Shown here piece after piece: positions 50,929-59,586 of a stretch of 64,000 nucleotides of DNA. A model generated the notes under the pieces. It did no database searches and was not told where the DNA came from. It worked only from the letters and a program-made list of their open reading frames with translations. The translations under genes were made by a program, and so were the position numbers. Origin of the DNA: Ruegeria lacuscaerulensis (lineage in GTDB: Bacteria > Pseudomonadota > Alphaproteobacteria > Rhodobacterales > Rhodobacteraceae). The stretch is taken from NCBI RefSeq assembly GCF_013034685.1, contig NZ_WQGO01000003.1, forward strand, positions 496,001 to 560,000, given 5' to 3'. Numbering within the stretch: position 1 is the first letter of the stretch; each line of letters begins with the position of its first letter.

Positions 50929-51522
50929 TTAGCCGTCTTTCTGGTCGTAGGCGGTGCCCCAACCCCATGCGCCCGAGCCAAACCCGCGCGCCACAACGCG
51001 CTCGCGGTAGATGGCCGAGACAACGTCGCCGTCACCGGCAAGCAGGGCCTTGGTGGAACACATCTCGGCGCAGATGGGCAGTTTGCCCTCGGCGATCCGA
51101 TTGCGACCGTATTTGGCGAACTCTGCGGTCGAGTGCGTTTCTTCGGGACCACCGGCGCAGAAGGTACATTTGTCCATCTTGCCGCGCGATCCGAAGTTGC
51201 CCGCCTGCGGATATTGCGGCGCGCCGAAGGGGCACGCGTAGAAGCAATAGCCGCAGCCAATGCACAGGTCCTTGGAGTGCAGGACGACACCTTCTTCGTT
51301 CTGATAGAAGCAGTCGACCGGGCACACCGCCATGCAAGGCGCATCCGAACAATGCATACAGGCCACCGAGATCGAGCGTTCGCCCGGGTTGCCGTCATTG
51401 ATCGTCACCACCCTGCGGCGGTTGATGCCCCATGGCACCTCGTGCTCGTTCTTACACGCGGTGACACAGGCGTTGCACTCGATGCAGCGTTCAGCGTCGC
51501 AGAGAAACTTTGCTCTAGCCAT
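50929..51522 (-). CDS. fdhB: Formate dehydrogenase iron-sulfur (beta) subunit
   Basis: A 197-residue ferredoxin-type subunit with four [4Fe-4S] motifs: [48 protein letters not shown] and the CTFC...CAEMCSTKA pair. It carries electrons from the catalytic subunit to the cytochrome b. It has no signal peptide or own membrane anchor (unlike FdnH with its C-terminal helix), suggesting export bound to the Tat-targeted alpha subunit. Ribosome site GGAGGA. Starts 12 bases after the alpha subunit gene. Confidence 0.93.
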   Translation of the reverse strand: MARAKFLCDAERCIECNACVTACKNEHEVPWGINRRRVVTINDGNPGERSISVACMHCSDAPCMAVCPVDCFYQNEEGVVLHSKDLCIGCGYCFYACPFGAPQYPQAGNFGSRGKMDKCTFCAGGPEETHSTAEFAKYGRNRIAEGKLPICAEMCSTKALLAGDGDVVSAIYRERVVARGFGSGAWGWGTAYDQKDG

Positions 51523-51534
51523 TTTCGTCCTCCT

Positions 51535-54429
51535 TTACGCTGCCGAGATCTTGCAGAGAGTACATTTGGTCTCCTGCATCTGGGTTACTGAATCGTAGCC
51601 ATAGGTCTGGGCGGTGTTGGAACTTTCACCCAAGACATAGGGGTCTGCACCTGCGGGGTATTTGTGCCGCTGATCCTCGCCCTGAAAATGGCCGCCAAAG
51701 TGGAACGGCATAAAGGCCACGCCGGCGCCAACTCTGTTGGTCAGCATCGCCATCACCTTGACCTTTCCGCCCTCAGGACCTTCGACCCAGACCTGTGATC
51801 CGTCCCGAATGCCAAGGTTATTGGCATCGCGCGGATTGATCTCGACGAACATGTCCTGCTGAAGTTCGGCCAGCCACGGGTTGGACCGTGTCTCATCACC
51901 GCCACCTTCATATTCGACCAGACGACCAGACGTCAGGATTATCGGGTAATCCTTTGAAAAGTCGTTCTTTTGGATCGAAGCATAAAGAGTGGGCAGACGA
52001 TAGGCTTGACGGTCCTCGTAGGTCGGATAGTCCTCCACCAGATCGCGCCGGTTGGTATAGAGCGGCTCGCGATGCAGCGGGATCGGATCCGGGAAGGTCC
52101 AGACGACCGCGCGGGCTTTGGCGTTCCCGAAGGGCGCACAGCCATGCTTGATCGCAACCCGCTGGATACCGCCGGAGAGGTCGGTCTTCCAGTTGGTTTC
52201 AGGACCCGCAACAGCGTCAATCGCCGCGCGTTCCTCGGCGGTCAGATCGCCATCCCAGCCAAGATCCATCAGCATCTGCATCGTGAATTCCGGATAACCA
52301 TCCTGAATTTCCGATCCAACGCTATAGACCCCTTCGGCCAGCAAGTTGTCACCATCGCGTTCCACACCGAAACGGGCGCGGAAAGTCAGGCCGCCTTCGG
52401 CCACCGGCTTGGACATGTCATAGAGGTTTGGTGTCCCCGTATGACCCATTTCCGGTGTTCCCCAGCAGGGCCACGGCAGGCCGTAATACTCGCCGTCGTT
52501 TGGTCCACCGATGGCTTGCAGCGTGGTTCTGTCGAACGTGTGCTGGTTGGCCATATGGCTTTTCAGACGTTCCGGCGACTGACCGGTATAACCGATGGTC
52601 CAGAGGCCCGAGTTGAATTCACGCGTGATGCTTTCAACATTTGGGGTCTCGGCGTCTTCCATCTCGATATTACGGAAGAAGCGGTCCGCCCAGCCGAACT
52701 TGTTGGCGAACTTGGCCATGATGACCTCGTCCGGCAAGCTTTCGAACAGCGGATCAACTACCTTGTCACGCCACTGCAACGACCGGTTCGATGCCGTGGC
52801 CGAACCACGTGTTTCGAACTGCGTGCAGGCGGGCAACAGGTAGACACCATCGGTGCGGTCATGCAGAACAGCCGAGACGGTGGGATACGGGTCGATCACG
52901 ACCAGCATGTCCAGCTTCTCCATCGCCGTCTTCATTTCCGTCATCCGGGTCTGCGAGTTGGGCGCGTGGCCCCACAGAACCATGGCACGGACATTATTGT
53001 CCTGATCCATGTTGGCTGGGTCTTCCAGAACACCATCGATCCAACGGGAGACCGGGATGCCGCGCTCGTTCTGAAGCGGCTTGTCCTTGCCTTCCTTGTC
53101 TTTGATCGTGGCGAACTGACCCGCGAGCCATTCAGGGTCTTCACCCCAGACACGCGCCCAGTGGCCCCAAGCACCCTTGGACAGGCCATAGTAGCCGGGC
53201 AGGGTGTGGGACAGAACACCAAGGTCTGTTGCGCCCTGCACGTTGTCGTGGCCGCGGAAGATGTTGGTGCCACCGCCCGATGTGCCCATGTTGCCAAGCG
53301 CAAGCTGAAGCACGCAGTAGGCGCGGGTGTTGTTGTTGCCGTTCGTGTGCTGTGTACCACCCATGCACCATACAACGGTGCCGGGACGGTTGTTCACCAT
53401 GGTCCGGGCGACGCGGCGCAGCTGCGAGCCGGGCGTACCGGTGACGCGCTCAACCTCATCCGGGGTCCACTTGGCAACCTCTTCGCGGATCTGGTCCATA
53501 CCCCAGACACGGGTGCGGATGAACTCTTTGTCCTCCCAACCGTTGTCAAAGATATGCCACAGAATACCCCAGACCAGTGCAACGTCGGTGCCGGGGCGGA
53601 AACGGACATATTCATCCGCATGGGCCGCGGTGCGCGTAAAGCGCGGGTCGCAAACGATCAGAGGGGCGTTGTTCTGCTCTTTCGCACGCAGGATATGCAG
53701 CAGCGAGACGGGGTGTGCCTCGGCCGGGTTACCACCGATGATAAAGATGGCCCGGCTGTTGTGCATGTCGTTGTACGAGTTGGTCATGGCGCCATAGCCC
53801 CATGTGTTCGCAACGCCAGCAACAGTGGTCGAGTGGCAGATACGGGCCTGATGGTCCACGTTGTTCGTGCCCCAGTAGGCGGCGAACTTGCGGAACAGAT
53901 AGGCCTGTTCGTTATTATGTTTCGCAGAACCCAGCCAGTACACGCTGTCCGGTCCGGATTCTTGGCGGATGTTCATCATGCCGTCGCCGATCTCGTCGAT
54001 CGCCTGTTCCCAGCTGATGCGCTTCCACTCTCCGCCTTCCTTTTTCATCGGGTATTTCAGGCGGCGCTCGCCATGGGCGTGCTCGCGGACCGAGGCCCCC
54101 TTGGCGCAGTGCGCACCCAGGTTGAACGGGCTGTCCCAGCCGGGTTCTTGCCCGACCCAGACACCGTTCTGCACTTCGGCAACGACTGTACAGCCGACCG
54201 AGCAGTGGGTGCATACGGATTTGATGTTTTCGACGGCCTGATTGGCCGCTGTCTGGGCACTGGCTGGCGTCACGGTTCCACCCGTGGCGCTGATCGCGGC
54301 AAGGCCGCCGATCGTCAGGCCCGAGCCACGCAGAAATGCGCGGCGATCGACGGTTTTCTCGCCGACCTGGGACAGGATACTTGTCCGCTGGGGGCGTCTC
54401 GCAACCCCGTTGGTCTTTTTCCTAAGCAT
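51535..54429 (-). CDS. fdhA: Formate dehydrogenase catalytic (alpha) subunit, Cys-type
   Basis: A 964-residue Mo/W-bis-MGD enzyme. The N-terminal Tat motif is DRRAFLRG (Arg29-Arg30) with a hydrophobic stretch and ASA cleavage, preceded by a 25-residue basic extension. The [4Fe-4S] motif CTHCSVGC (Cys73, 76, 80) and Cys108 follow. The active site reads QARICHSTTVAG, with Cys198-His199 where E. coli FdnG has selenocysteine, followed by GYGAMTNS. It oxidises formate to CO2, passing electrons to FdhB. The molybdopterin-binding C-terminal domain is present (DPRFTRTAAHAD; ILTSGRLVEYEGGGDETRSN). With TupABC nearby, tungsten is likely. No fdhD or mobA in the window. Confidence 0.94.
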   Translation of the reverse strand: MLRKKTNGVARRPQRTSILSQVGEKTVDRRAFLRGSGLTIGGLAAISATGGTVTPASAQTAANQAVENIKSVCTHCSVGCTVVAEVQNGVWVGQEPGWDSPFNLGAHCAKGASVREHAHGERRLKYPMKKEGGEWKRISWEQAIDEIGDGMMNIRQESGPDSVYWLGSAKHNNEQAYLFRKFAAYWGTNNVDHQARICHSTTVAGVANTWGYGAMTNSYNDMHNSRAIFIIGGNPAEAHPVSLLHILRAKEQNNAPLIVCDPRFTRTAAHADEYVRFRPGTDVALVWGILWHIFDNGWEDKEFIRTRVWGMDQIREEVAKWTPDEVERVTGTPGSQLRRVARTMVNNRPGTVVWCMGGTQHTNGNNNTRAYCVLQLALGNMGTSGGGTNIFRGHDNVQGATDLGVLSHTLPGYYGLSKGAWGHWARVWGEDPEWLAGQFATIKDKEGKDKPLQNERGIPVSRWIDGVLEDPANMDQDNNVRAMVLWGHAPNSQTRMTEMKTAMEKLDMLVVIDPYPTVSAVLHDRTDGVYLLPACTQFETRGSATASNRSLQWRDKVVDPLFESLPDEVIMAKFANKFGWADRFFRNIEMEDAETPNVESITREFNSGLWTIGYTGQSPERLKSHMANQHTFDRTTLQAIGGPNDGEYYGLPWPCWGTPEMGHTGTPNLYDMSKPVAEGGLTFRARFGVERDGDNLLAEGVYSVGSEIQDGYPEFTMQMLMDLGWDGDLTAEERAAIDAVAGPETNWKTDLSGGIQRVAIKHGCAPFGNAKARAVVWTFPDPIPLHREPLYTNRRDLVEDYPTYEDRQAYRLPTLYASIQKNDFSKDYPIILTSGRLVEYEGGGDETRSNPWLAELQQDMFVEINPRDANNLGIRDGSQVWVEGPEGGKVKVMAMLTNRVGAGVAFMPFHFGGHFQGEDQRHKYPAGADPYVLGESSNTAQTYGYDSVTQMQETKCTLCKISAA

Positions 54430-54535
54430 TATTTTCCTCCCTTGCGTGCCGTGTAAGCCACGGCTGCTTGGTACTTCGCAAAACCGACGTCAGGGCCAAT
54501 CGCAACCGTCTGTCGGGTGGTGAAGGCGTCCGATC

Positions 54536-54724
54536 CTAGAACCGGGTGCTTTCCAGATATGCGCGCGTATGCGCAGTGTCCTGCATCCGGGTTTCGTCCG
54601 TGGGCAGCTCGGCTGCTTCGGCCTGTCCGGTCAGGCTGGCTGCGGCGACAGCAGCGGGTGCTGCAGTTCCGGCCAGTTTGAGGAAGTCGCGGCGTGTTGC
54701 GCCTTCTTCCTTGGTCTTGCTCAT
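54536..54724 (-). CDS. Small Tat-signal protein of the formate dehydrogenase operon
   Basis: A 62-residue protein. After a short acidic head it has TRRDFLKLAGTAAPAAVAAA, a classical Tat motif, then a short mature tail (ELPTDETRMQDTAHTRAYL) ending in ESTRF. It corresponds to the 'formate dehydrogenase region TAT target' type of small proteins found before many fdh alpha genes. It may aid export or assembly, or be an anchored accessory. The ATG at 54724 has an AAAGGAGA site. It lies between the TorD-like chaperone and fdhA. Confidence 0.85.
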   Translation of the reverse strand: MSKTKEEGATRRDFLKLAGTAAPAAVAAASLTGQAEAAELPTDETRMQDTAHTRAYLESTRF

Positions 54725-54787
54725 GGGTGTCTCCTTTCCCATTTGCAGTTTAACGCCCCGCAAGGGACGCTGGCGAATGACAACGTC

Positions 54788-55399
54788 TCACGCTGCCGAC
54801 ATTCGGAAAGCTTCGCGCTCAATCTCCATGAAAACCCGTCCGGCAGTGCCGACCGAGGCATAGAGGACCGAGTTCTCGGCGCTTTCCAAATCCGAATAGA
54901 AATGCGTGGCCCAAGGGCCGATATGTTTGTTCCAGAACGCTTTCTGGTCATCCAATGACGCGGGAGACCCGAACCGACCGACGATCATACCCGCCATCAT
55001 CTCCATCAACGAGGCGATGTTGTCTTCGGGTTCATAGACGTTTTGCGCCCTCGTGATACCGCGCACGGCCATGTCGTTGCGCAGCTGAGCCAATGGTTTC
55101 TCGTTCAGGAATCCGGTCAGGTAAAAGCTGGCATAGGGCAGAAGCTCTCCGCGTCCTAACCCAATGAACAAGGCATTGAACTCACGTTCAGCAGCGGCGG
55201 GTTTGGTGACTTTGGCCACCCGCGCCATCGCTTGGATAGCCTGACCGAGATCGCCGTCATCGCCGCTGAGACCCACCATCTGGTCCAGCAGCATCTGATC
55301 TGGCGGACCGGCCAGCAACAGGCCCAGAAAGTTGTAGAAATCCGCGCGCAGGCGATCCTCGGCCGAGACATCCATCTGTTGCGCTTCACTTGCGGTCAT
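54788..55399 (-). CDS. TorD/DmsD-family chaperone
   Basis: A 203-residue helical protein with features of the TorD family: RLRADFYNFLGLLLAGPP at the start, a helix-rich middle (FNALFIGLGRGELLPYASFYLTGF) with the conserved LPYxSxY motif in LLPYASFYL, and ENKHIGPWATHFYSDLE-like C-terminal helix (WNKHIGPWATHFYSDLE). Such chaperones bind the Tat signal and keep molybdoenzymes unfolded until cofactor insertion; here the client is FdhA. The ATG at 55399 has an AAGGAT site and lies 4 bases before the DUF3306 stop. Confidence 0.85.
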   Translation of the reverse strand: MTASEAQQMDVSAEDRLRADFYNFLGLLLAGPPDQMLLDQMVGLSGDDGDLGQAIQAMARVAKVTKPAAAEREFNALFIGLGRGELLPYASFYLTGFLNEKPLAQLRNDMAVRGITRAQNVYEPEDNIASLMEMMAGMIVGRFGSPASLDDQKAFWNKHIGPWATHFYSDLESAENSVLYASVGTAGRVFMEIEREAFRMSAA

Positions 55400-55403
55400 T
55401 CGG

Positions 55404-55988
55404 TTATCCTTCGAATTCAAATTTCATGCGGCGCGGGGCAGGGGCGACTTCCGCCTCCTCTGGCGCGTTAGGTTCTATTTCCGCCACGAGAACGGGCTCT
55501 GGGTCGGGCAGGTCGATTTCTTCGGGTTCTGGCTGAGGTTCCTCGGCCTCGACCTCGATATCGGAATCTTCCGCCTCGGCTTCGGCCTTGGCGGCCAGCG
55601 CTTCGACATGAGCAAGCATACCCTTGCCGACCTGATAGGCGGTCTGCAGGTTTTCGATCACACAGGCCGCGTCGGTATAGTCTTCGCCATAATCGACCAG
55701 CCCATCGACATTGGCCAATACCGGGTTCAGACGCCACAACCGGCGCAGGGCGCGGCGGCGAAGACGATCGGGAACGGCTTTCACCATAAAGCCCGAGACG
55801 TCATCGCCCGCTTGCAACTGATCGGGATCGGGGAGGTTGAGCTCGGCCAGAATCTCGGCGTCGGTCTTTTCCTCAAGCTCGGCGCGCTGGTCTGCGATCA
55901 CCTGTTCTTCGGCTGCGATTACTTCGGCCTGAGCCTCGGCCTGAACGGCGGCTTTGCGGCGGGACCAGAAATCGCGGGCTTCAGTCAT
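55404..55988 (-). CDS. DUF3306-family protein
   Basis: A 194-residue protein. Starts with EARDFWSRRKAAVQAEAQAE, the typical DUF3306 opening, and has VKAVPDRLRRRALRRLWRLN and VDYGEDYTDAACVIENLQTAY in the middle. The C-terminal third is very rich in Glu, Pro and Val (low complexity) and ends in RRMKFEFEG. The family is found next to formate dehydrogenase genes; the function is not known. It overlaps the preceding DUF3305 gene by 4 bases (ATGA-type), so both are produced together. Confidence 0.82.
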   Translation of the reverse strand: MTEARDFWSRRKAAVQAEAQAEVIAAEEQVIADQRAELEEKTDAEILAELNLPDPDQLQAGDDVSGFMVKAVPDRLRRRALRRLWRLNPVLANVDGLVDYGEDYTDAACVIENLQTAYQVGKGMLAHVEALAAKAEAEAEDSDIEVEAEEPQPEPEEIDLPDPEPVLVAEIEPNAPEEAEVAPAPRRMKFEFEG

Positions 55989-56539
55989 TGGATGATCCTC
56001 CGCGGGGCGCGGTAAACATCGGACTCTTGCCGTATGCGCGCATCGCCTTTGCCATCTTCTACCAGATCAGTGCGTTTCTTGTCGCGCTTGCGTTTGACAA
56101 AAACCTCATCGTGGTGATGTTCCAAAGCGAAATTCCGCACCCAAGCGATCAGCCCGTCCGTCATTGGGATCTTTTCGACAATCTCTTCGCCGGTATCCGC
56201 GTAATCCTGCCCTTCATAGGGTGAGGCAGTGACCAGCACAGCGTCCATCGGGCGCTGCCCGTCCAGCGCATCGCGCAGCACAAGGTATATCGAGGGCGTG
56301 CCGTCGGACAGGTTGACCATATACGCCTCGGTCTCATCCGCCCACAACGTCAGAGGCAGGGTTGCTGCGTGGTATTCTACAGCCTCCCCTTCACGGCGCA
56401 TCTCGTGCCAGTCCGCAGGACCGGCACCGGGCAAAACCGCGACGGCGCGCCAGTTCCATTTCGCCCAGCGAGTGACTCCGGGCGTTTTGCGCACGACGAC
56501 GCCAATTGGCATTTCAATTTGATGAGCGGCCTTCGCCAC
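55985..56539 (-). CDS. DUF3305-family protein
   Basis: A 184-residue protein. The conserved start is MPIGVVVRKTPGVTRWAKWN, followed by RAVAVLPGAGPADWHEMR and WADETEAYMVNLSDGTPSIY, the DUF3305 signature. The GTG at 56539 is preferred as start because a perfect GGAGGAA site lies 5 bases upstream, adding 9 residues before the ATG at 56512, which has no such site. First gene of the minus-strand formate dehydrogenase operon. The family always pairs with DUF3306; role unknown, perhaps in maturation of the enzyme. Confidence 0.82.
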   Translation of the reverse strand: MAKAAHQIEMPIGVVVRKTPGVTRWAKWNWRAVAVLPGAGPADWHEMRREGEAVEYHAATLPLTLWADETEAYMVNLSDGTPSIYLVLRDALDGQRPMDAVLVTASPYEGQDYADTGEEIVEKIPMTDGLIAWVRNFALEHHHDEVFVKRKRDKKRTDLVEDGKGDARIRQESDVYRAPRRIIQ

Positions 56540-56623
56540 GTATTCCTCCCCGGAAGGCTCTCCCCTGCCTTCCCCATGTCCACTATGGTACACAAAATGA
56601 TCTTCTGCCAAGCCCAAGCACTA

Positions 56624-56635
56624 CGACTTTAGTCG
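56624..56635. promoter_or_regulatory. Short palindrome in the fdh-polyferredoxin divergent region
   Basis: CGACT-TT-AGTCG, a perfect 12-base palindrome 85 bases upstream of the DUF3305 start, in the 263-base gap between two divergent units. The gap also holds a GGGG/CCCC stem near 56657-56672 and is otherwise featureless. It may be an operator; no regulator is assigned. Confidence 0.3.
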
Positions 56636-56802
56636 CATACGGTGATAGCGAGTTCGTGAGGGGCCTTGTTCCCCGGTAGAAAAACAGGGTTGTTTAGCGC
56701 GTCCGGGGGTTGGATTTGGAGTGTTTGCGATGGGGTTTACATTGCCGTCCCCTGAATACAGCCTAATGTGCTGTGAGATGGCGCGACATCCGGGGAGGGG
56801 AT

Positions 56803-58755
56803 ATGAGCACCAAACTACTATTATGCGACTGCGCGGGCACTCAGCGCGTGGACGCAGACAAGATTGCGTCCGCTTGCGATGCGACACGTTCCAAGGTCCA
56901 CACGGCGCTTTGTACGCGCGAATTGGAGACAGCTGCGAAGTTTATGCAGGACGGTGACGTGATTGTCGCCTGTGGACAAGAGCAGGAAGTCTTTCGCAAC
57001 CTGGCCGAAGAGCTTGGGGTCGAGGCTCCGGGTTTCGTCGATCTACGAGACCGCGCGGGATGGTCGGATGAGGGCGCTGATGCCGCCCCCAAGATGGCAG
57101 CGCTGGCTGCCGAGGCGCTGTTGCCGCAGCCGATCACGCCCAGCGTGGATGTCGTCAGCGAAGGCACGTGTTTTATCATCGGCCCCGGTGCAGTTGCGTT
57201 TGATCTGGCCGAGCGCCTGTCGTCGACCTTGGCCGTCACGGTCCTCAGCACCGACGATAGCGAGCCGATGTCGCGGGCCTACGATGTGGTGCGCGGGCGT
57301 GTTCGGTCGCTGACCGGTGCTTTGGGTGGATTTTCCCTGCGGCTGGATGCGCTGCAACAGTTAGAACCCGGCGGACGCGGAGCCTTTGCATGGTCGGAAC
57401 CGCGCGACGGGGCGGGCTCATCCTGCGATATCGTTCTGGACCTGACCGGGGACACGCCTTTCGTGCAGGCGCCTGCCAAGCGCGAGGGGTATCTGAGGGT
57501 CGATCCCAAGGATACGGTCGCTGTTGAACGTCTGGCCTTTGAAGCGTCGCAACTGGTCGGCACATTTGAAAAGCCGCTCTATGTGCGGTTGGAGGAAACC
57601 CTCTGCGCCCATTCCCGCGCCGAACAGGTAGGGTGTTCGAACTGTCTGGACATCTGCCCAACCGGTGCGATCACCTCTGCTGGTGAACATGTGGCGATCG
57701 ATCCTATGATCTGCGCCGGATGCGGAGAATGCGCGGCGGTTTGCCCTTCAACGGCGATCACCTACGAAGACCCGCCGGTTGCGGCACTGCTCTCCCGGAT
57801 GCATATTCTGGCGCGAACCTATCGACGGGCCGAGGGTCAGGCACCCCGGCTGTTGCTTCATGATGCCCATGGGGCTGAAATGATCCGACTTTCCGCCCGC
57901 TTTGGTCGCGGATTGCCTGCCGACGTGATCCCATTGGAACTGAGCGTGATCTCGGGCTTTGGTCATTCCGAAATGCTGGCCGCGCTGGCCCATGGGTTTG
58001 CCCGTGTGGATGTGTTGCTGGCGCCCACGACCGAGCGGGATGCGTTGGACCGTGAACTAGCACTGGCCGAGGCCATTGCGGGGGCGGGAAAGCTCGGCTT
58101 GATTGATCAGGCCGATCCGGATGCCATGTCGGACGAGCTATACGCGCAGGACATCACCGCGCCTTTGGCCGACCCGGTGCTACCCTTGGGAAATCGTCGT
58201 CAAATCGCACGCTTGGCCGCGCGGGCGCTTAATCCTCAGGCAGAAGCCCCGTTGCCATTGCCCGAAGATGCGCCTTACGGCGCGGTGGCCGTGAATACAG
58301 ACAGTTGCACGCTGTGTCTGAGTTGCGTGTCGCTCTGCCCGTCGGGGGCGCTGATCGACAACCCGGATATGCCGCAGCTGAACTTCCAGCAGGATGCTTG
58401 TTTGCAATGCGGCATGTGCCGAACAATCTGCCCCGAGGACGCGATCACGCTGGTCCCGCAACTGGACCTGAGCGATGCCGCCCTGTCACAGCAGGTGTTG
58501 AACGAGGAAGAGCCCTTTGCCTGTGTCGAATGCGGCGCGCTGTTCGGCGTTAAATCCACGGTCGAACGGATCATGGAGAAGCTGTCGGGCACGCATCCAA
58601 TGTTCGCCACCTCGGAGCAGGCGCGGATGATCCAGATGTGCGACAATTGCCGAGTGAACGCGCAGTTTCAACATCAGGACAATCCGTTCCAATCCGTGCC
58701 GCGCCCGAAGGTGGTCACGACCGAGGACTACTTCTCAAAAAGGAAGGATCACTGA
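56803..58755 (+). CDS. Polyferredoxin-like 4Fe-4S protein of the formate dehydrogenase region
   Basis: A 650-residue protein with GGGGAGGGG ribosome site. The N-terminal 250 residues (LLLCDCAGTQRVDADKIASA, CTRELETAAKFMQDGDVIVA, VACGQEQEVF) form a Rossmann-like domain typical of this family. Then come four [4Fe-4S] motifs in pairs: CSNCLDICPTGA and CAGCGECAAVCPS near residue 290-330, and CTLCLSCVSLCPSGA and CLQCGMCRTICPEDA near 515-560, then CVECGALFG and CDNCRVNAQ near the end. No signal peptide, so cytoplasmic. Its likely job is electron delivery linked to formate oxidation or to cofactor insertion. It ends by overlapping the convergent cytochrome gene by 7 bases. Confidence 0.82.
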   Translation: MSTKLLLCDCAGTQRVDADKIASACDATRSKVHTALCTRELETAAKFMQDGDVIVACGQEQEVFRNLAEELGVEAPGFVDLRDRAGWSDEGADAAPKMAALAAEALLPQPITPSVDVVSEGTCFIIGPGAVAFDLAERLSSTLAVTVLSTDDSEPMSRAYDVVRGRVRSLTGALGGFSLRLDALQQLEPGGRGAFAWSEPRDGAGSSCDIVLDLTGDTPFVQAPAKREGYLRVDPKDTVAVERLAFEASQLVGTFEKPLYVRLEETLCAHSRAEQVGCSNCLDICPTGAITSAGEHVAIDPMICAGCGECAAVCPSTAITYEDPPVAALLSRMHILARTYRRAEGQAPRLLLHDAHGAEMIRLSARFGRGLPADVIPLELSVISGFGHSEMLAALAHGFARVDVLLAPTTERDALDRELALAEAIAGAGKLGLIDQADPDAMSDELYAQDITAPLADPVLPLGNRRQIARLAARALNPQAEAPLPLPEDAPYGAVAVNTDSCTLCLSCVSLCPSGALIDNPDMPQLNFQQDACLQCGMCRTICPEDAITLVPQLDLSDAALSQQVLNEEEPFACVECGALFGVKSTVERIMEKLSGTHPMFATSEQARMIQMCDNCRVNAQFQHQDNPFQSVPRPKVVTTEDYFSKRKDH

Positions 58756-59477
58756 AGTTGCAGCGGAGCGCCCAGATCAGCGGCGCGAATGACCGAGACA
58801 AAGGCCAATATCGCATCCAACTCGTCCAGCGTTATCTCGACCGGATGAATGGGCGAGGGGCGTTCCGGGTCGAAGGGCGGTGTCAGCCCGTCGATCTGGG
58901 TAAAGGCCGGATGCGGGTTCAGGGCAAAAAACGCCTCGAACCGTTCCGACCAGTCCGGCATCGCACGCAGTACGGCAAAGGATGGCGTCGAGCCCAGCCC
59001 GTTCATGCGGTTTTGTGGGCCGATCACGTGGCATCGCCCGCAATGGGTCATCGACAGTTCCTCGCCCAACAGGGCATCGCCGTCGATCACGGTTTCTTCC
59101 TGCACGGCGGCGATCTCGAACTCGGCCGAAAACGGCGTGCCATTGTCGGGGGCGAACCCTTCGACCGTGCGTTTGCCGATATCCGACAGCAGCCAGTCGC
59201 GGAACCGTTCGTGTTTGGTGTCGTCCCCGATGCGCAGGTGGTATATCACCCCATCGCGGGCAAAGACAGGATCACCCGGAGGGCCGCTTTCCAACACCAA
59301 AACGCCCGCGTCATCGGCAATAACCCGTATCCCGGTCTTGAGAGAAAAGCGGGGAAGAATATGTTGCAACAGGCCAGAGTCGGCAACTTCGGGCGGGGCA
59401 GTCAGCCCGAGCGCCTCTTGCGACCAAGAGGGGGTGGCGGTGAGCGTCAGGCTCAGGCACAAAAGGAGTACGCGCAT
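58749..59477 (-). CDS. Cytochrome c-like protein with TupA-like N-terminal segment
   Basis: A 242-residue exported protein. Signal peptide (RVLLLCLSLTLTATPSWSQE). Residues 26-52 (TAPPEVADSGLLQHILPRF then SLKTGIRV) follow the same pattern as TupA (TTSTQNSGLLDYILPGF, EAETGIDV), and RFRDWLLSDIGKRTVEGFAP matches the TupA RFIDWLTGPDGQAAIASY region; most of the ligand-binding part between is missing. A class I cytochrome c follows, with CGRCH (Cys146, Cys149, His150). The first half looks like a shortened tungstate-binding protein, now attached to a heme domain. It may sense or transfer metal, or be an electron carrier. The function is inferred only. Confidence 0.7.
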   Translation of the reverse strand: MRVLLLCLSLTLTATPSWSQEALGLTAPPEVADSGLLQHILPRFSLKTGIRVIADDAGVLVLESGPPGDPVFARDGVIYHLRIGDDTKHERFRDWLLSDIGKRTVEGFAPDNGTPFSAEFEIAAVQEETVIDGDALLGEELSMTHCGRCHVIGPQNRMNGLGSTPSFAVLRAMPDWSERFEAFFALNPHPAFTQIDGLTPPFDPERPSPIHPVEITLDELDAILAFVSVIRAADLGAPLQLQ

Positions 59478-59586
59478 GGGGTCAGCCTAGCGGCAGCGCC
59501 CCAATTGCGTCAAATAAACAGAATGAGACGGAGACACATGCAATGAACAGCAGCCACATGGTTGGGAAAATCAAAGGGTTACAGGC

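Noticed and set aside
51970..54456. 828-codon open frame on the plus strand opposite fdhA
   Set aside because: It mirrors fdhA almost entirely, has no recognisable domain or ribosome site, and arises from high-GC codon use in the opposite frame.
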